Assembly (NCBI GenBank): GCA_963556145.1
Contig: OY744472.1
Coordinates: 4,526,001-4,590,000 of the forward strand
DNA from: Hygrocybe punicea
Lineage: Eukaryota; Basidiomycota; Agaricomycetes; Agaricales; Hygrophoraceae
DNA: 64,000 bases
Direction: 5' to 3'
This document shows positions 11,824 to 22,450 of this stretch, one piece after another. Both the position numbers and the translations under genes were made by a program. Each line of letters begins with the position of its first letter. Position 1 is the stretch's first letter. A model generated the notes under the pieces. It was not told the DNA's origin, searched no databases, and saw only the letters and a program-made list of their open reading frames with translations.

Positions 11824-14800
11824 TAAGGTTGACCACGGGTGTGGTACGGGTTGACTCGGCTAACACCATACCCGTACCTGTTAACACCGCACCCCTTACG
11901 GGTTCACATATAAACCGTACTAAAACATATAAGGGTTGACACAAAACCGCGGGAATCCAAGGATACCCGCGGTGTATTGACATTCTTGGGCGTAGTACAC
12001 GAAAATACTATACACTACTGGTACAATGAGGCTTTCCCAAGCCCAAACTACACCTCCACAGACTCTTGAGATGCTAACTTCCTCTTCTTCGTTCCAGAGT
12101 TGACCACTGCCATTACATCGGCCATCAATACCAAATCATTCCTAGACCAGGAACCGAGGCACAGGGAAGCTCGAACCATCTTTGGCGAGAGGCGATTGCG
12201 GCTAAAGCTGAGGAGATGACGGCCCTGGGAAAAGATCCGCTCAACAGAAGTCGAGGTAGCTAGTTGCGCACCTAGATTAGTCCTAGTTTTATTGATAGAA
12301 TGACCAACTCACCGGGAATGCTTAAAAAATCCATGGCCATCCGTGACAGATCCGGATAGACCTCACGGTGCTGCACCCACCATTTCAAGGGTTCTTTGAT
12401 GTTTTCGATAGGCCGGTGAAGATATTCGTCGAGTTCGTGGGATGGCAATTGAACTATGTTCGGCCCAATGGAAATGTTCGCGAAGTCATCATCACTCCCG
12501 GGCATCTGGTACCGGTTATCTATCAGCCAGATGACAGTTCATCAAGGAGAATACACACCGTTGCACTCGAAGACGTTTCGCTCGACACCTGACCCTTCTC
12601 TCCCTTGTTTGCATACTTTGCAATGAACTCCTCACGAACCAATTTCTCTGCCTGCTCAATCCATTCCTTCTCCCACTCGTGCTGCTTGAAATATTCAAGT
12701 TTGAGCCCAGGGTGCAACACTGTGAATGAGTGAGTCAGATATGACAAAAAAACTAGACTCTGGAGCGGAAAAACCCATGGCAATGCGATAGATCGGCGAC
12801 GAGTCAGTGAGGGAGTAGTATTGGTCCATTTTCTTGCGTGCTAAAGTCATGGTGGCGAGAAGTGCAGGGTGGTAGGATGTCTTTGACGTCGGATTGAGTG
12901 CACTGGTGATCTTGTCCATGGCGGGAATGACGGACACGACACTTGCAGAGGCACCCGAGAAAAAGATTGTTGCCTTCTTGTATTGCTAGAAAAACACAGC
13001 GTTAAGAATAGTACAAGAGCGACAACGAAAGAGACTTACCTGCAGAAGGGCGAGGAGATCTTGAATGATCAACCAGTCTTCGTTATCCAACTCATAGCGA
13101 CGCAGCTTCAACTTCTTGTCGGCCGTAATTTTGTCAATGGGTTTGCGATACTTCCAAGCAAAATCCATCATATCGAATGTAGAGTTCCACCGAGTGACGA
13201 CATCGCGAGGAATGAGTCTTGGCTTGAGGTCATGCAATGTGCAGGCACGTCGCCAGGCAGGGAGAACAATGGTGGTGGAATGAATTACAGCGAATGACAG
13301 CTTTCGAAGCTGGCAAATCATATGTGAGAAGTAACAGACAAAGAGCCCCAAGTTTGTCACACCTTGGTAACCGTCTCGTGAACAGCAGCCGTCTTGGTCA
13401 AGATCTCCTCACGTTCTTCTTCAGTAAGCTCGGTGAAATCGTTATTGTCATCACGATCATCCACATCCTCACTGTCTGATCCACCTGCCTCTTCTTCTCC
13501 TTCGTCTTCCTCATCGCTCACACCTTCAAGTTCGGGGATTTCATCAATATCGATATCGTTCTCTTCAGTACTGTCGGGAGGCACCAAAGATGAGAGGGCA
13601 GGATTAAACGGTGCAAGGAGTGTCTTGGCCGAGAGCTGTATGGTATGGTTGAAGCAGCGTATGTGGTTATCTTCTTCATATGAATTGTTGCGACGAGCGA
13701 GCGATGTAGATTGGGTGTTATTTGACGACGCATTATCTGCGTTAATTGCATGTATCTGACCGATCGCGTTAGTTTCTATAGTACAATGGTATATTGATAT
13801 AACAACTGTACTACGTGAACTACTGAATAGCACTGAACTGACCTTATGCTGAATTCCATGCTGCTCGAGCATGTCCTGGAAAGCAGATGCGAGTGCCACA
13901 CCAGTGTGAGACTGCCAGAATGTTAGATACTCGATCAGTGTGACCCAGTCGCCCGGCTCACCTCAGGAACCTCGTTGATGTCAATCAACACCCCAAGCAT
14001 CTTGCCTTTGTACTGAAAGTGCACGGTCCACGCGGCAAAGGCACGGTGATTCGGCGAGGTCCACGCATCGGTGGCAATGTGTAGACGGCCTGGGTATGCC
14101 TGTTGCAATGTATCGGTGGCAGGTAAACGAAAGATTGAATTGGTACTCACACAGAGGAGGGTTGTGACCCTCTTACGGCACTCGAGATAGGCAGCGTTGA
14201 CGTCACGTACAATGGTTGTGCGTCCCGGAAGGGAAAGATGCGGCCGTCCAGCCATGAGAAGCTCGCGATCGTTGATGATATTGGTTGGTCGGTTGTTCTC
14301 GGCGAGCCATCTCACGAGATGCGCACTGTGTGAGTTTTAATGTTAGTTGAACACTGTAAAACTAATAGTATACGATCTTACCGAACCTCCGTGTTTGTAT
14401 GCGGGCGATGGGAGCGCTGTTGAGGTTGCTGGCCTTGTAAAGCGAAAGCGGCAAACACAGAGCCGTTCTGGGCACTCTTGGCACCAGTCCCGAGCTTCAC
14501 TGCGTCTTCACCGAAGCACTTGATTGCGTGGCCCTTGAGATTGGCTGTAGAAGCCCTGTCCTTCGAATCTTGGAAGCGTCGCACTCCGCCAATCGGGGTC
14601 TTGCACGGGCAAGCAGCACAAGGGAAGAAATGGCAAAGTCGGCCATCGTGGTACTGAATGGTGACGTCGGGCTTAAAAAAGTTATAGATGGGCGATCTCC
14701 ACGTCTTCTGTAGTGCCTCTAGACAGAAGTTAGGATATGAGAGAGAAAAACCAAAGATTACTCACTAAGCTGCTCCTCCGGGGACTCGGATTCATGCTCT

Positions 14801-15356
14801 GAGTTTGTCGCATTAGCTTCGGTGTCTGGGTTACTGGCCGCTTCATCAGGTTGAGAATTGTCGGTGGCGATAGCGGGATTAGAGCGGCTCGGCAAAGAGG
14901 AGGTCTTCTTGGTAGCTGAAGAAGCCTGTGAGACAGAAGATTTCTTAGATTTAGTGGATCGTTTCGCCATTGGGGGATGAACTCACCGGGAGAATCAAGA
15001 CCTCTTATATACGCTAGCCATGAAGAAGATCCGGGCTTGACATTGTGAGAGTCAGAGATAAAAGAGAGTCGAAATGAAGGAGTGTGGGAGGAAGAGCGAG
15101 TCAACGCGAGGGAGACAGAGTCAGTCGCAGGAGTAAGGAGACCATCAAGGTCATTCACAGTCAGACTCGGACTGAGAACAAAGAACAATAACAGATCGAC
15201 GATGATGGGATCTGTACGTCACACCCGTATCAGACCCGTACACCGTGCCCTCGGGTCACGGTCTAGCCTCGGGTATGGGATCCCGAAACCGTACCCGTAC
15301 CCGATCAACCCATATAAGGAATACCGCGGGTGAACCCGTACCCATGGTCAACCCTA
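11824..15356. mobile_element. Autonomous-looking hAT transposon, 3,533 bp
   Basis: The ends are TAAGGTTGACCACGGGT (left) and, in reverse complement, TAGGGTTGACCATGGGT (right). The 8-bp target duplication CAAATCGA is at 11816-11823 and 15357-15364. Subterminal regions carry many ACCCGTAC/GTACGGGT words (11835-11965 and 15215-15345). The element carries one transposase gene on the minus strand with no stop or frame break that I can find, so it is a candidate active element. Confidence 0.92.
12048..14970 (-). CDS. hAT transposase, ten exons, intact (808 aa)
   Basis: Exons, 5' to 3': 14970-14766, 14718-14382, 14325-13962, 13911-13843, 13755-13363, 13309-13040, 12985-12775, 12719-12559, 12505-12313, 12271-12048. 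All nine introns are GT-AG, 41-87 nt, with matching phases; the sum is 2,427 nt. Domains in order: a Lys/Ser-rich N-terminus; a BED-type zinc finger (RSPIYNFFKPDVTIQYH, CAACPCK, then HAIKC); the catalytic core with LHIATDAWTSPNHRAF and NADNASSNN (two of the acidic residues); an acidic insert; VTRWNSTFDMMDF; LHPGLKLEYF. The C-terminal dimerisation region has LKWWVQHREVYPDLSRMA, DFLSIP and TSVERIFSQGRHLLSFSRNR. The enzyme would cut and paste this element in the nucleus. Confidence 0.9.
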
Positions 15357-15993
15357 CAAATCGAGCTAAGAGCAAATGTTCATATGCAAAGTAGGTCTGT
15401 TTTCCCTAGTAAATATTGTCTAATGTAAATGCTACCACCACTATCGGTGTAGAAACAAGCTCAATATTGCTACTCAAAGACGTGAAGATCGCTGCTGCAG
15501 TTGGGAGGACAATGCATTGGGATTGAAGTAAGATTGTTGTTTTATAGAGCTTAATGCTGCCATCTCATGATTCACATTATAGACTCACTTCTTATGTAGA
15601 GGAATGCACAGTTGCCAAGCTTGAATTGAAAGCTCTCATTCAACATTCACCAAAAACTTATGTCGAAAACATATATATCACCTATGCTCGCTGGATGCTG
15701 GTGACAACCAACTTTCCATTTTCGAGAACGCAATCACACAGATGGACTCGATCAGAACCAAGCTGGAGTTTTGCGCCAATGGCATTTTGCAGGAAGAGGG
15801 TACCGGGGAACAGTTGAGTTCTGTAGAGAGAATCAACAAGAGGGTTCATACTATTATACAACATCTCGAGGAGATATTGTGCGAGGCTATGGTGGATCCG
15901 GCTGCCTTGGTTAACGCTCATTCTGCATAGTCACTACTTTATCAACAACGACAATAATGTATACTATCACAGTGATTTTCATACTAGGTTTGA

Positions 15994-16604
15994 CTACACA
16001 CCCAGCTTAACCACCTCTCCCGCCACCAGGGCCTGATTGTAGCGTAATTCCGCCTCCATCTGGATATGGAAAACTTCCGAGCGAGCACCTGGCAAGCCAA
16101 TGTCGAGGTTGTCGGCTCGTTTGACCAAACCTTGCACCGCATTCCTAAAAAGATTTAAGTTTTTTGTCCTGGTTCTCAGGTATCCGACTTACCAGTTTTC
16201 GAACACACCTACTTCTCGCCCACATATGACGGCATAGTATCGCTTGCGTTCCACTGGTCGATTAATGATGCCACAAGCACGGCATGGGTAGGGGAGGCCC
16301 GTGGTATGGGTGGCAAGGGGTCCCTGGATACTGTCAACATTGCCATCCTCAAAGCAAGGATTCATAGGCAGTGGAGGGGTAAGTGCGCGGGCAGAAGACA
16401 AGGGTGCATTTGGTCCTAACACAGTGAGCGATCCTGTGATAAGTCAAGATCAGATCTAAAGACAAACAAAGCAATATCAAAGCACATGCGATTCTGCAAT
16501 CCATCATCCCCGATAATGCCAAGAAGGCGCAAAGCGCCTAGGATCTGGTCAAGTTGGGTTTGAGAGACAGAGATAACTGCATCAGCGCAGTTTGAGAGTG
16601 TCAT
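15994..16604 (-). CDS. Small protein with viroplasmin/RNase H1-N-like motif
   Basis: ATG 16604 opens MTLSNCADAVISVSQTQLDQ and LGALRLLGIIGDDGLQNR. A later exon (to 16193) has PYPCRACG and VERKRYYAVICGREVGVFENW. The YYAVICGREVGVF segment resembles the small domain found in caulimovirus viroplasmin and at the N-terminus of RNase H1, which binds RNA/DNA duplexes. A clear GT-AG intron (about 16148-16192) joins ENW to NAVQGLVKRADN and the stop at 15994. The first junction (about 16420-16490) could not be phased cleanly, so either an intron border is non-obvious or the gene is broken. The rest of RNase H is absent. Agaricomycetes have many stand-alone copies of this motif, so a viral origin need not be assumed. 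Confidence 0.5.
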
Positions 16605-16860
16605 TTTGGTTCAAGGTTGATGTGGCAATAAATATAGCTTAAATACTAGTACTGGTATAATTAAACTTATGAAGCTTATGTGCGCGTGCATCAACAAACC
16701 AACAAACAAGTCAACACAACACGAGTCGAAACAACCTATGGGGAGGAACACAGGAAGCAAGAAATCCCGTATAATTGGGTCTCATACAACAGCCAACCGC
16801 AATTTCTTGGTCTCTAACATATATCAGAACTGAATACAACATACACATGTCCCAGCGCCT
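16605..16860. other. Divergent intergenic region
   Basis: AT-rich sequence between the minus-strand gene starting at 16604 and the KDZ gene starting at 16861. No distinct promoter element is convincing. Confidence 0.35.
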
Positions 16861-19229
16861 ATGTCACATCAAACATCTGCGCTACCAGGCGACCCTCCTC
16901 CTGATCCAGCACCTGAGCTCGACCCGAACATATCTCCAGCTGGTTTGACAATTAAGCCAAAGGCTAAGTGCTACGAGAATTCAGTAAGTGATTTCTCTAT
17001 GCAATGGGATTGGTATTGACTTGGTTCACATTGACAGGATGCTCCATTGATCACATGGCGGGACAGATTCCGTGAAGAATACTTGTTACAAAGTCTGGCT
17101 CTAGAAGGATGTGGTCGGCTGTGGGGTGTGTGTGCAGCCTGTGGGAAGGAGGATGCAAGCTTTCGATGTCGAGACTGTTCTGGGCTCCGTCCTATGTGCC
17201 ATAGGTGCATCATCAGTTCACACGAATCAAGCCCTTTGCATATATTAGAGGTAAGTCTTGCGCCATATGCACCTCCAATTGCTAAATAAAACTTTGCCTA
17301 AAGGAATGGAAGAACACACACTTTCAATGTGTGACGCTCAAGAGTCTAGGTCTCCACTTTCAACTTGGGCATCCCAATGGTCAGTTTTGCCCTTTTCACC
17401 AGAGTGGTCATACAGACTTCATTGTAATTGCTTCAAATGGGATTCACAACATTAATGCCGACTTTTGTGGATGTCCTGGTGCGCCAGAGACTTACGTTCA
17501 ACTACTCGAGAAGTGCTGGTGGCCATCTACGCCCCTCGCCCCACAGTCAGCGGCCACTATGGAAGTACTTAGGGCATTCCATGTGATGAACCTAGAAGCA
17601 CGTATACCACCGACAGACTTTTACCGCAGCATTGAGCGGATGACCGATGGACAGGGCCTGATGGACATTCCCGTAAGTGTTGTCGCTATGTCTACTAACG
17701 CATCCCTGATGTTATTGATATTACAGGATCGACTCCCACAATTTATGCTCATGCTCTGTGAGTGGCAGCACATCAAGATGGTGAAGAGAGCAGGCCGTGG
17801 TCACGATTCGACTGGTATTGCAGGTACAAGCCAGGGTGAACTATCAATTGCTTGTCGGGCTTGCCCACATCCAGATATAAACCTCCCAGCAGGTTGGCAA
17901 GATGCACCCCCGGAGATCTGGTAAGTTCTTGGTTCATGATTACTCCATGGATGCAACTGAATGGCTTGCAGGTGGATCTACTCCAAGATTGTGGCTGAAG
18001 ATGCAAATTTTAAGCAGAAAGCTCGTCTTCATTCTACTGTCTCAAGGGACCCAGCTCTAGGACCAGGTTGGGCTACTTTTGTGAATAATGAAGCGTATCT
18101 TGAGCATTTATCCAAGTACGTGGACCAAAACGAGGTGAGCAGCAAGATAATTAGATTTTGGCACTGACAATTGACCAGTCGACTGATCTATCGTATTAGA
18201 TAAGTCACTGTGTTGGATTTGCCGCTCTCTGGAATGCGAACAACAAGCGTGCCAAGGGGTTGGCAGCCACTGGAATAGGATCAGTAACATGTGCACGACA
18301 CGAGTGCTTCTTGCCCAATGGAACTGGTGATCTGCAGAAGGGAGAATGGTAAGAGCATTCTCACGGGTTCTTATGTCCTGGATGCTGAGATGATGTGCAC
18401 CAGTTATGTGAACATGGACTTTATTTTACTCTCGAGCTTGGTTGGTACTATGCTCATGCTGATCACCATTTCGTACGATATAGCCTGTCAATGGTTTTGA
18501 AATTTTCCATTACGGATGGCAGAGATGCCAGTTGGGCTGAGGCTCCCGTCGACTCTTACCGTACGCGCTTTTGTCCCGAAATTCCACTTGCCTGCACATG
18601 TCAAGCGGTGCTGGGCACCTTTTTCCTTCAACTTCGCTAAATGGGTGGGCAGAACTGACGGAGAGGGGGTCGAACGAAACTGGTCATGGCTAAATGGCAT
18701 TGCACGCTGTGTTTCATTGATGGGGCCTGGTGGACGTTGGGATACATTGGACGACTTCTGCAATTATCATAATTGGCGGAAAACTGTAAACCTTGGTGGG
18801 GGTTTTTTATTGGGCGTGTTCATTACTAGTAGCTTATGCAACCATTGCAGGTGATCAATTGCTTCGCAAGCTTACCTTAGCAATCCCGGAGGCTGTAGTG
18901 CATCACAGAGCTCTATGCACATTTTCAGAGGGTTTACGAGAGGAGCATGGTGATGTGTTACGATTCCCCTTGTTCCGGGGGTATTGTTACGTTTCCAACT
19001 CCGCTTCCAACCCCGATGTCCATTCCGATACCCACCACGACGATTCTGCACTGCACACCTTCCTTTTTCATTTCATTTTGTCCCTTCTTCTAGAACAATC
19101 CAGACCGACCATGGACATCTCCCACGTGACCTTGTTGTACCCGAATAGTCTCCTTGCCGATGGACGTCACCGACATTGTCTTTTCCCTTCGATATCTTGT
19201 TTACGCTATCCCACGATAAACCGATCACA

Positions 19230-19400
19230 ATGGCTGTACTCCCGACACAGCTCATTACCGTAATTGTTATTGGCAGCATTGCCATCATCTTCCTGATCGG
19301 TTTCTACCTTGTTATGATCTATCTTTGGCATCGGCACCGAAACCCTTCCACCATTGATACTTCTGACTTCCACCTCGACAATATATCGACACATAATTGA
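19230..19400 (+). CDS. U3-encoded small membrane peptide (56 aa)
   Basis: ATG 19230 opens MAVLPTQLITVIVIGSIAII followed by FLIGFYLVMIYLWHRHRN, one long hydrophobic segment ending in a basic patch, then a polar tail. It predicts a single-pass membrane peptide. The identical copy is at 23887-24057. A diverged copy in the solo LTR (52949-53045, then 61378 on) keeps frame and hydrophobicity with conservative changes. A TGA (19398-19400) ends it, and the same frame continues open to 19697. Function unknown; it may be a relic of a captured gene. Whether it is translated is not shown by sequence. Confidence 0.4.
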   Translation: MAVLPTQLITVIVIGSIAIIFLIGFYLVMIYLWHRHRNPSTIDTSDFHLDNISTHN

Positions 19401-19882
19401 CAATTGCCATTCCCGGATATTTGGTTTCCATATTCGTACCCTGTGCCCACCATTATCCTCCCTGACGATCCGACGACATTCCTCACCTGCATGCGAACTC
19501 TGAACAATCCCCAATCACGAGACATTTCACTGTTCTCTCTAATCCGACCATCGCCGGAGCATACTCTTTTGGACTTCGACTACAGACCATACGACTTCCC
19601 AAACAGTGAACCAACCCCTATCGTATATTGTTCGCACGACACCGCTTCAATGCAGTACCCGACGACTTGTTCCCACAACTTGTCACTCATGCCATGACTC
19701 GAAACCTGGACCCACGTTCATTTATCCTTTTCCATCCATAATCTTGATACCTCCCACACCCCTTTCTTGGATGAATACCGACATCAGGTGGACTGCATTG
19801 TTCCACAGACAGGACAAGACATCACCCCTCGATATGTCATTGACACAGACATCGTCATCCAGTACAGCTTATGCTGTTCACA
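19401..19882 (+). other. Open frame continuing past conserved TGA in U3
   Basis: In the same frame as the 56-codon ORF, after TGA 19398, the reading continues QLPFPDIWFPYSYPVPT and RPYDFPNSEPTPIV to a second TGA (19695-19697), then DEYRHQVDCIVPQTGQ and DITPRYVIDTDIVIQ. The segments look coding rather than random. The same TGA is present in the diverged solo LTR (near 61464), so it predates the family's spread. Either the ancestor was already dead or readthrough occurs. Confidence 0.35.
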
Positions 19883-20304
19883 TGTCTGACCTCGACTATC
19901 CCACCATCCTAGTTGGTTTTCCCTCCATACATTCCTTTGTTTTCCCTTATACCGACCTTGTCACTATGTCCCTGCTACCTCAAGACACTCTCATCACCAA
20001 TCCTACACTGGACGATACCCATCTTCGACCCGACCGTGCAATGCACTTGCCAAACTGCGCACTTGCCCATTACAGCAAGTGTAGACCCCGAATTGGCAAT
20101 TCTGCATGTCACATGATCCGATGACAAATCATCCGAGTCATCTGGACCTCTTCTATCCTCAATGACACCTGGGCCTCCAGTTGGATCGCGAGAACATCAA
20201 CATGAGGACGCCTCATGTGCGCCTCATGGTGAACACATGGTGTAGTTGGACATGTTGTGGCTTCATGGTTGTATTTCTATTTACCTCCCCTCAAGACCAG
20301 TCAC

Positions 20305-20312
20305 TATATATA
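20305..20312 (+). promoter_or_regulatory. TATA-like box in 5' LTR
   Basis: TATATATA lies about 250 bp before the LTR end in the + direction, a fitting place for the U3/R promoter. The same box is at 24962-24969 in the 3' LTR and is conserved in the solo LTR near 62387. Confidence 0.5.
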
Positions 20313-20560
20313 CTGTTCTTGTTGTTGGTTCGGACTTTTTCTTCTTTTCCTTTCCTTACGTTTAGTCTGGTTCTTGGGGCAGACTCATCTTGTTTTGGGT
20401 AACCCCCACGGCTCGCAATGACATTAGACCTTGACCCCCCCTTTTTAGCAGTGTTGTCTTCGCTGTAAGCAACAATGAAAGCTGCTGTTCTCCCCTCTGG
20501 AAGCCGATCCCCTGTTAAGTTGATTGTTGCCGGAGCCCGCTGCAGAAGCGATCCGTAACA

Positions 20561-21632
20561 AAAGACTAAACGTTTCCCAACTCCCCCGACATTCAACTTT
20601 CGACATGAACGAACGAACCCCCTCCTCTCGACTTTATTCATCCCCCAACCCTGACCCCACACGAATGGACAAACGAACGATGCTAGCCTGCTACTGACAC
20701 AGACCTGAAATCTGTTGATGTACACTAGTCACCCGGACCCCGAATGATTGTTGAATACTCCGAATGGTCAACCTCAAGACTGCCGCCCTGCGAATTATTT
20801 ATGGTTTATCCATAATAATTGCTCAAGCCCAATCCTGGAACCCAAATCGAAATAAACCCCTGACTAACGTCACCACCGTCATTCCGCTACTTCGATACGA
20901 TAATTACGACATGAAATGATGCAATGGACAAGACTTGTCATTGCCCCAGATGCAGAAGGACACTGCTAGACAAACCAATCGCCTTAGGTATCCCGCCTTC
21001 ATGATTCAAATATGTTTTGGTTGTACCAGACATATTACGACTCCCTTGCCCTAGACGAACCGAAATCAATGAATCCTTCAAACCGCCTTCCTAGCCTTCC
21101 TTCCACCTCCTCCCCCCCATCTCCTCACCAAATGCAGAAAGCCCAGAGAAAGCCAGTATGCATACGAAACCCCGAATCCTGTGATGACCTGTACATGTTG
21201 TAACAAAGAGAAGTGGTTGATCTTAGTAGTCTGTTGGAACAGATGAAAGGGGACCCTCTTTGTTTGACATGGATGAACGAATGACCAAGACTATAATGAT
21301 TGTCATTAACGGAACACATACAACATACCACTCCTTACCAATTTGGATAGCGCGGATCGGCATATCAGGTGATATCCCGCTACACACCCTCTTTTTCTAG
21401 AAGTTTGATCCCCGATCATACATACGAATCCACGAGGCAACCAAGACCCTGGTACATGGACCGATCACTGGAAACTCCGACACAATGCTGACAACGAGGC
21501 ATGGTAGTTACCGAAGACGGCAAAACTTCTTAACGCCACCCACTTGTCGTCACCCTGGCCAACCTCTGCCCCCCAGACCATCCGTACCCATGGCCTGACC
21601 GCCGGTCCTGGAGTGACCCCTACGTTTGGTGT
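20561..21632. other. Internal spacer of LTR element
   Basis: Non-coding leader between the 5' LTR and the first internal ORF. The base after the LTR starts AAAAGACTAAACG, not a TGG-type primer site. An open frame precedes ATG 21633 from about 21530 (SDPYVWCLLDRP), so the first ORF may start upstream with a non-ATG or missing start. Confidence 0.4.
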
Positions 21633-21962
21633 TTGCTCGACCGTCCTGACGACTGGGTCGACTATATTAGTTGGAACGATCCTCGCATCCCCCACCTGGT
21701 CACCATCCACGATATTTTCCTTGGTCCTATCTTACAGGAACTACATCGACTTCGTAACCGTCTACGGCCTACCGCACAAAGAAATCATCGCATCCAGACC
21801 CTCATCCACGAATTACAAGTTCTCCTCGACTTTGACGTACCATTCCATCGACTTGTTGTTCGGATCCCCACTCCTCGTCTTGCACCCGTACCCCAGAATC
21901 ATCGTGACACACGTATCGTCCAGCATCCTCGACACCGTCCCCACCGTCAACATCGACAATGA
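21633..21962 (+). CDS. Unknown LTR-element ORF A (109 aa)
   Basis: Opens MLDRPDDWVDYISWNDPR, has TIHDIFLGPILQELHRLRNR and a basic His/Arg-rich end. I recognise no domain; length and the basic end would fit a nucleic-acid-binding Gag-like protein, but that is a guess. Its stop TGA (21960-21962) overlaps the ATG of ORF B as ATGA, an arrangement used for coupled reinitiation. Confidence 0.45.
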   Translation: MLDRPDDWVDYISWNDPRIPHLVTIHDIFLGPILQELHRLRNRLRPTAQRNHRIQTLIHELQVLLDFDVPFHRLVVRIPTPRLAPVPQNHRDTRIVQHPRHRPHRQHRQ

Positions 21963-22450
21963 GTCTCGACGTACCCTTTATCTTCGATGATCTGGACAAT
22001 GAGCTATATTTTGGTGCAGTGAACATTTGCGGTGAAGAACATCCGACTCCCCCCATTGATGACTTTGATGCGTACATGGACAGTCTCACTGATCTCCCGA
22101 CACCCCCTCGAAAAGTAACCCACCGACTGCATATAGAGATGGATGATGAATACCGAGCATGGTTATATTCTCCACCTCTTGTCTCGCTCCAAACCCAGTC
22201 ACGTCGCCGCTCTCCACTTCTTCCCCAATCCCAGAAAAAGAAACTCGACCGTGCACACCGTTCTGACGGCCATAACATGCAGAACAAACGCTCGAGACAT
22301 GGGACCAAAGAACCCGATTATCATCGTCATGCCTTATTTTGTGCAATGCATGAGCGTATGGTGAAGGGGAAGGAGAATGACATCCATGGATTGGATTGGA
22401 GATTGATGTTGTTTGTGAAAGGATACACCCCCGTCATGTATGATTCATAG
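21959..22450 (+). CDS. Unknown LTR-element ORF B (163 aa)
   Basis: Opens MSLDVPFIFDDLDNELYFG, has PIDDFDAYMDSLTDLPTPP, LHIEMDDEYRAWLY, then a basic stretch (QSRRRSPLLPQSQKKKLDR) and HALFCAMHERMVKGKEN. No known domain; no protease, RT or integrase motif. Starts by ATGA overlap with ORF A. Acidic first half and basic second half suggest a structural or DNA-binding role, unproven. Confidence 0.45.
   Translation: MSLDVPFIFDDLDNELYFGAVNICGEEHPTPPIDDFDAYMDSLTDLPTPPRKVTHRLHIEMDDEYRAWLYSPPLVSLQTQSRRRSPLLPQSQKKKLDRAHRSDGHNMQNKRSRHGTKEPDYHRHALFCAMHERMVKGKENDIHGLDWRLMLFVKGYTPVMYDS

Larger units (their letters stand above)
11770..15930 (+). pseudogene. Unknown gene (MPRPKLYKT start), exon 1 split by hAT
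   Basis: ATG 11770 opens MPRPKLYKTIAERRAANR up to codon CGA ending at 11823. After the hAT (11824-15356) and the repeated 8 bp, the frame continues at 15365 with AKSKCSYAK, then a GT donor near 15391. This basic N-terminus resembles a lineage-expanded Agaricomycete family of unknown function. The 3' exon near 15690-15930 encodes a helical segment: DAGDNQLSIFENAITQMDS, VERINKRVHTIIQHLEEI, ending AALVNAHSA. Linking 5' and 3' parts into one gene is inference from order, strand and family resemblance. Middle exons are not resolved. The gene cannot give normal product while the hAT is present. Confidence 0.55.
18956..20560 (+). repeat. 5' LTR (1,605 bp)
   Basis: Begins TGTTACGATTCCCC; TGTTACG recurs 29 bp inside (18985), a small duplication of the LTR start. 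U3 is unusually long (about 1.35 kb) and holds short ORFs including a transmembrane one (19230-19400). A TATATATA box at 20305-20312 leaves about 220 bp of R-U5. Confidence 0.9.

Noticed and set aside
16189..16422. Endogenous caulimovirus remnant
   Set aside because: Only the small viroplasmin-like motif is present; fungal RNase H1 and stand-alone fungal copies have the same domain, and no viral coat, movement or RT gene is nearby.
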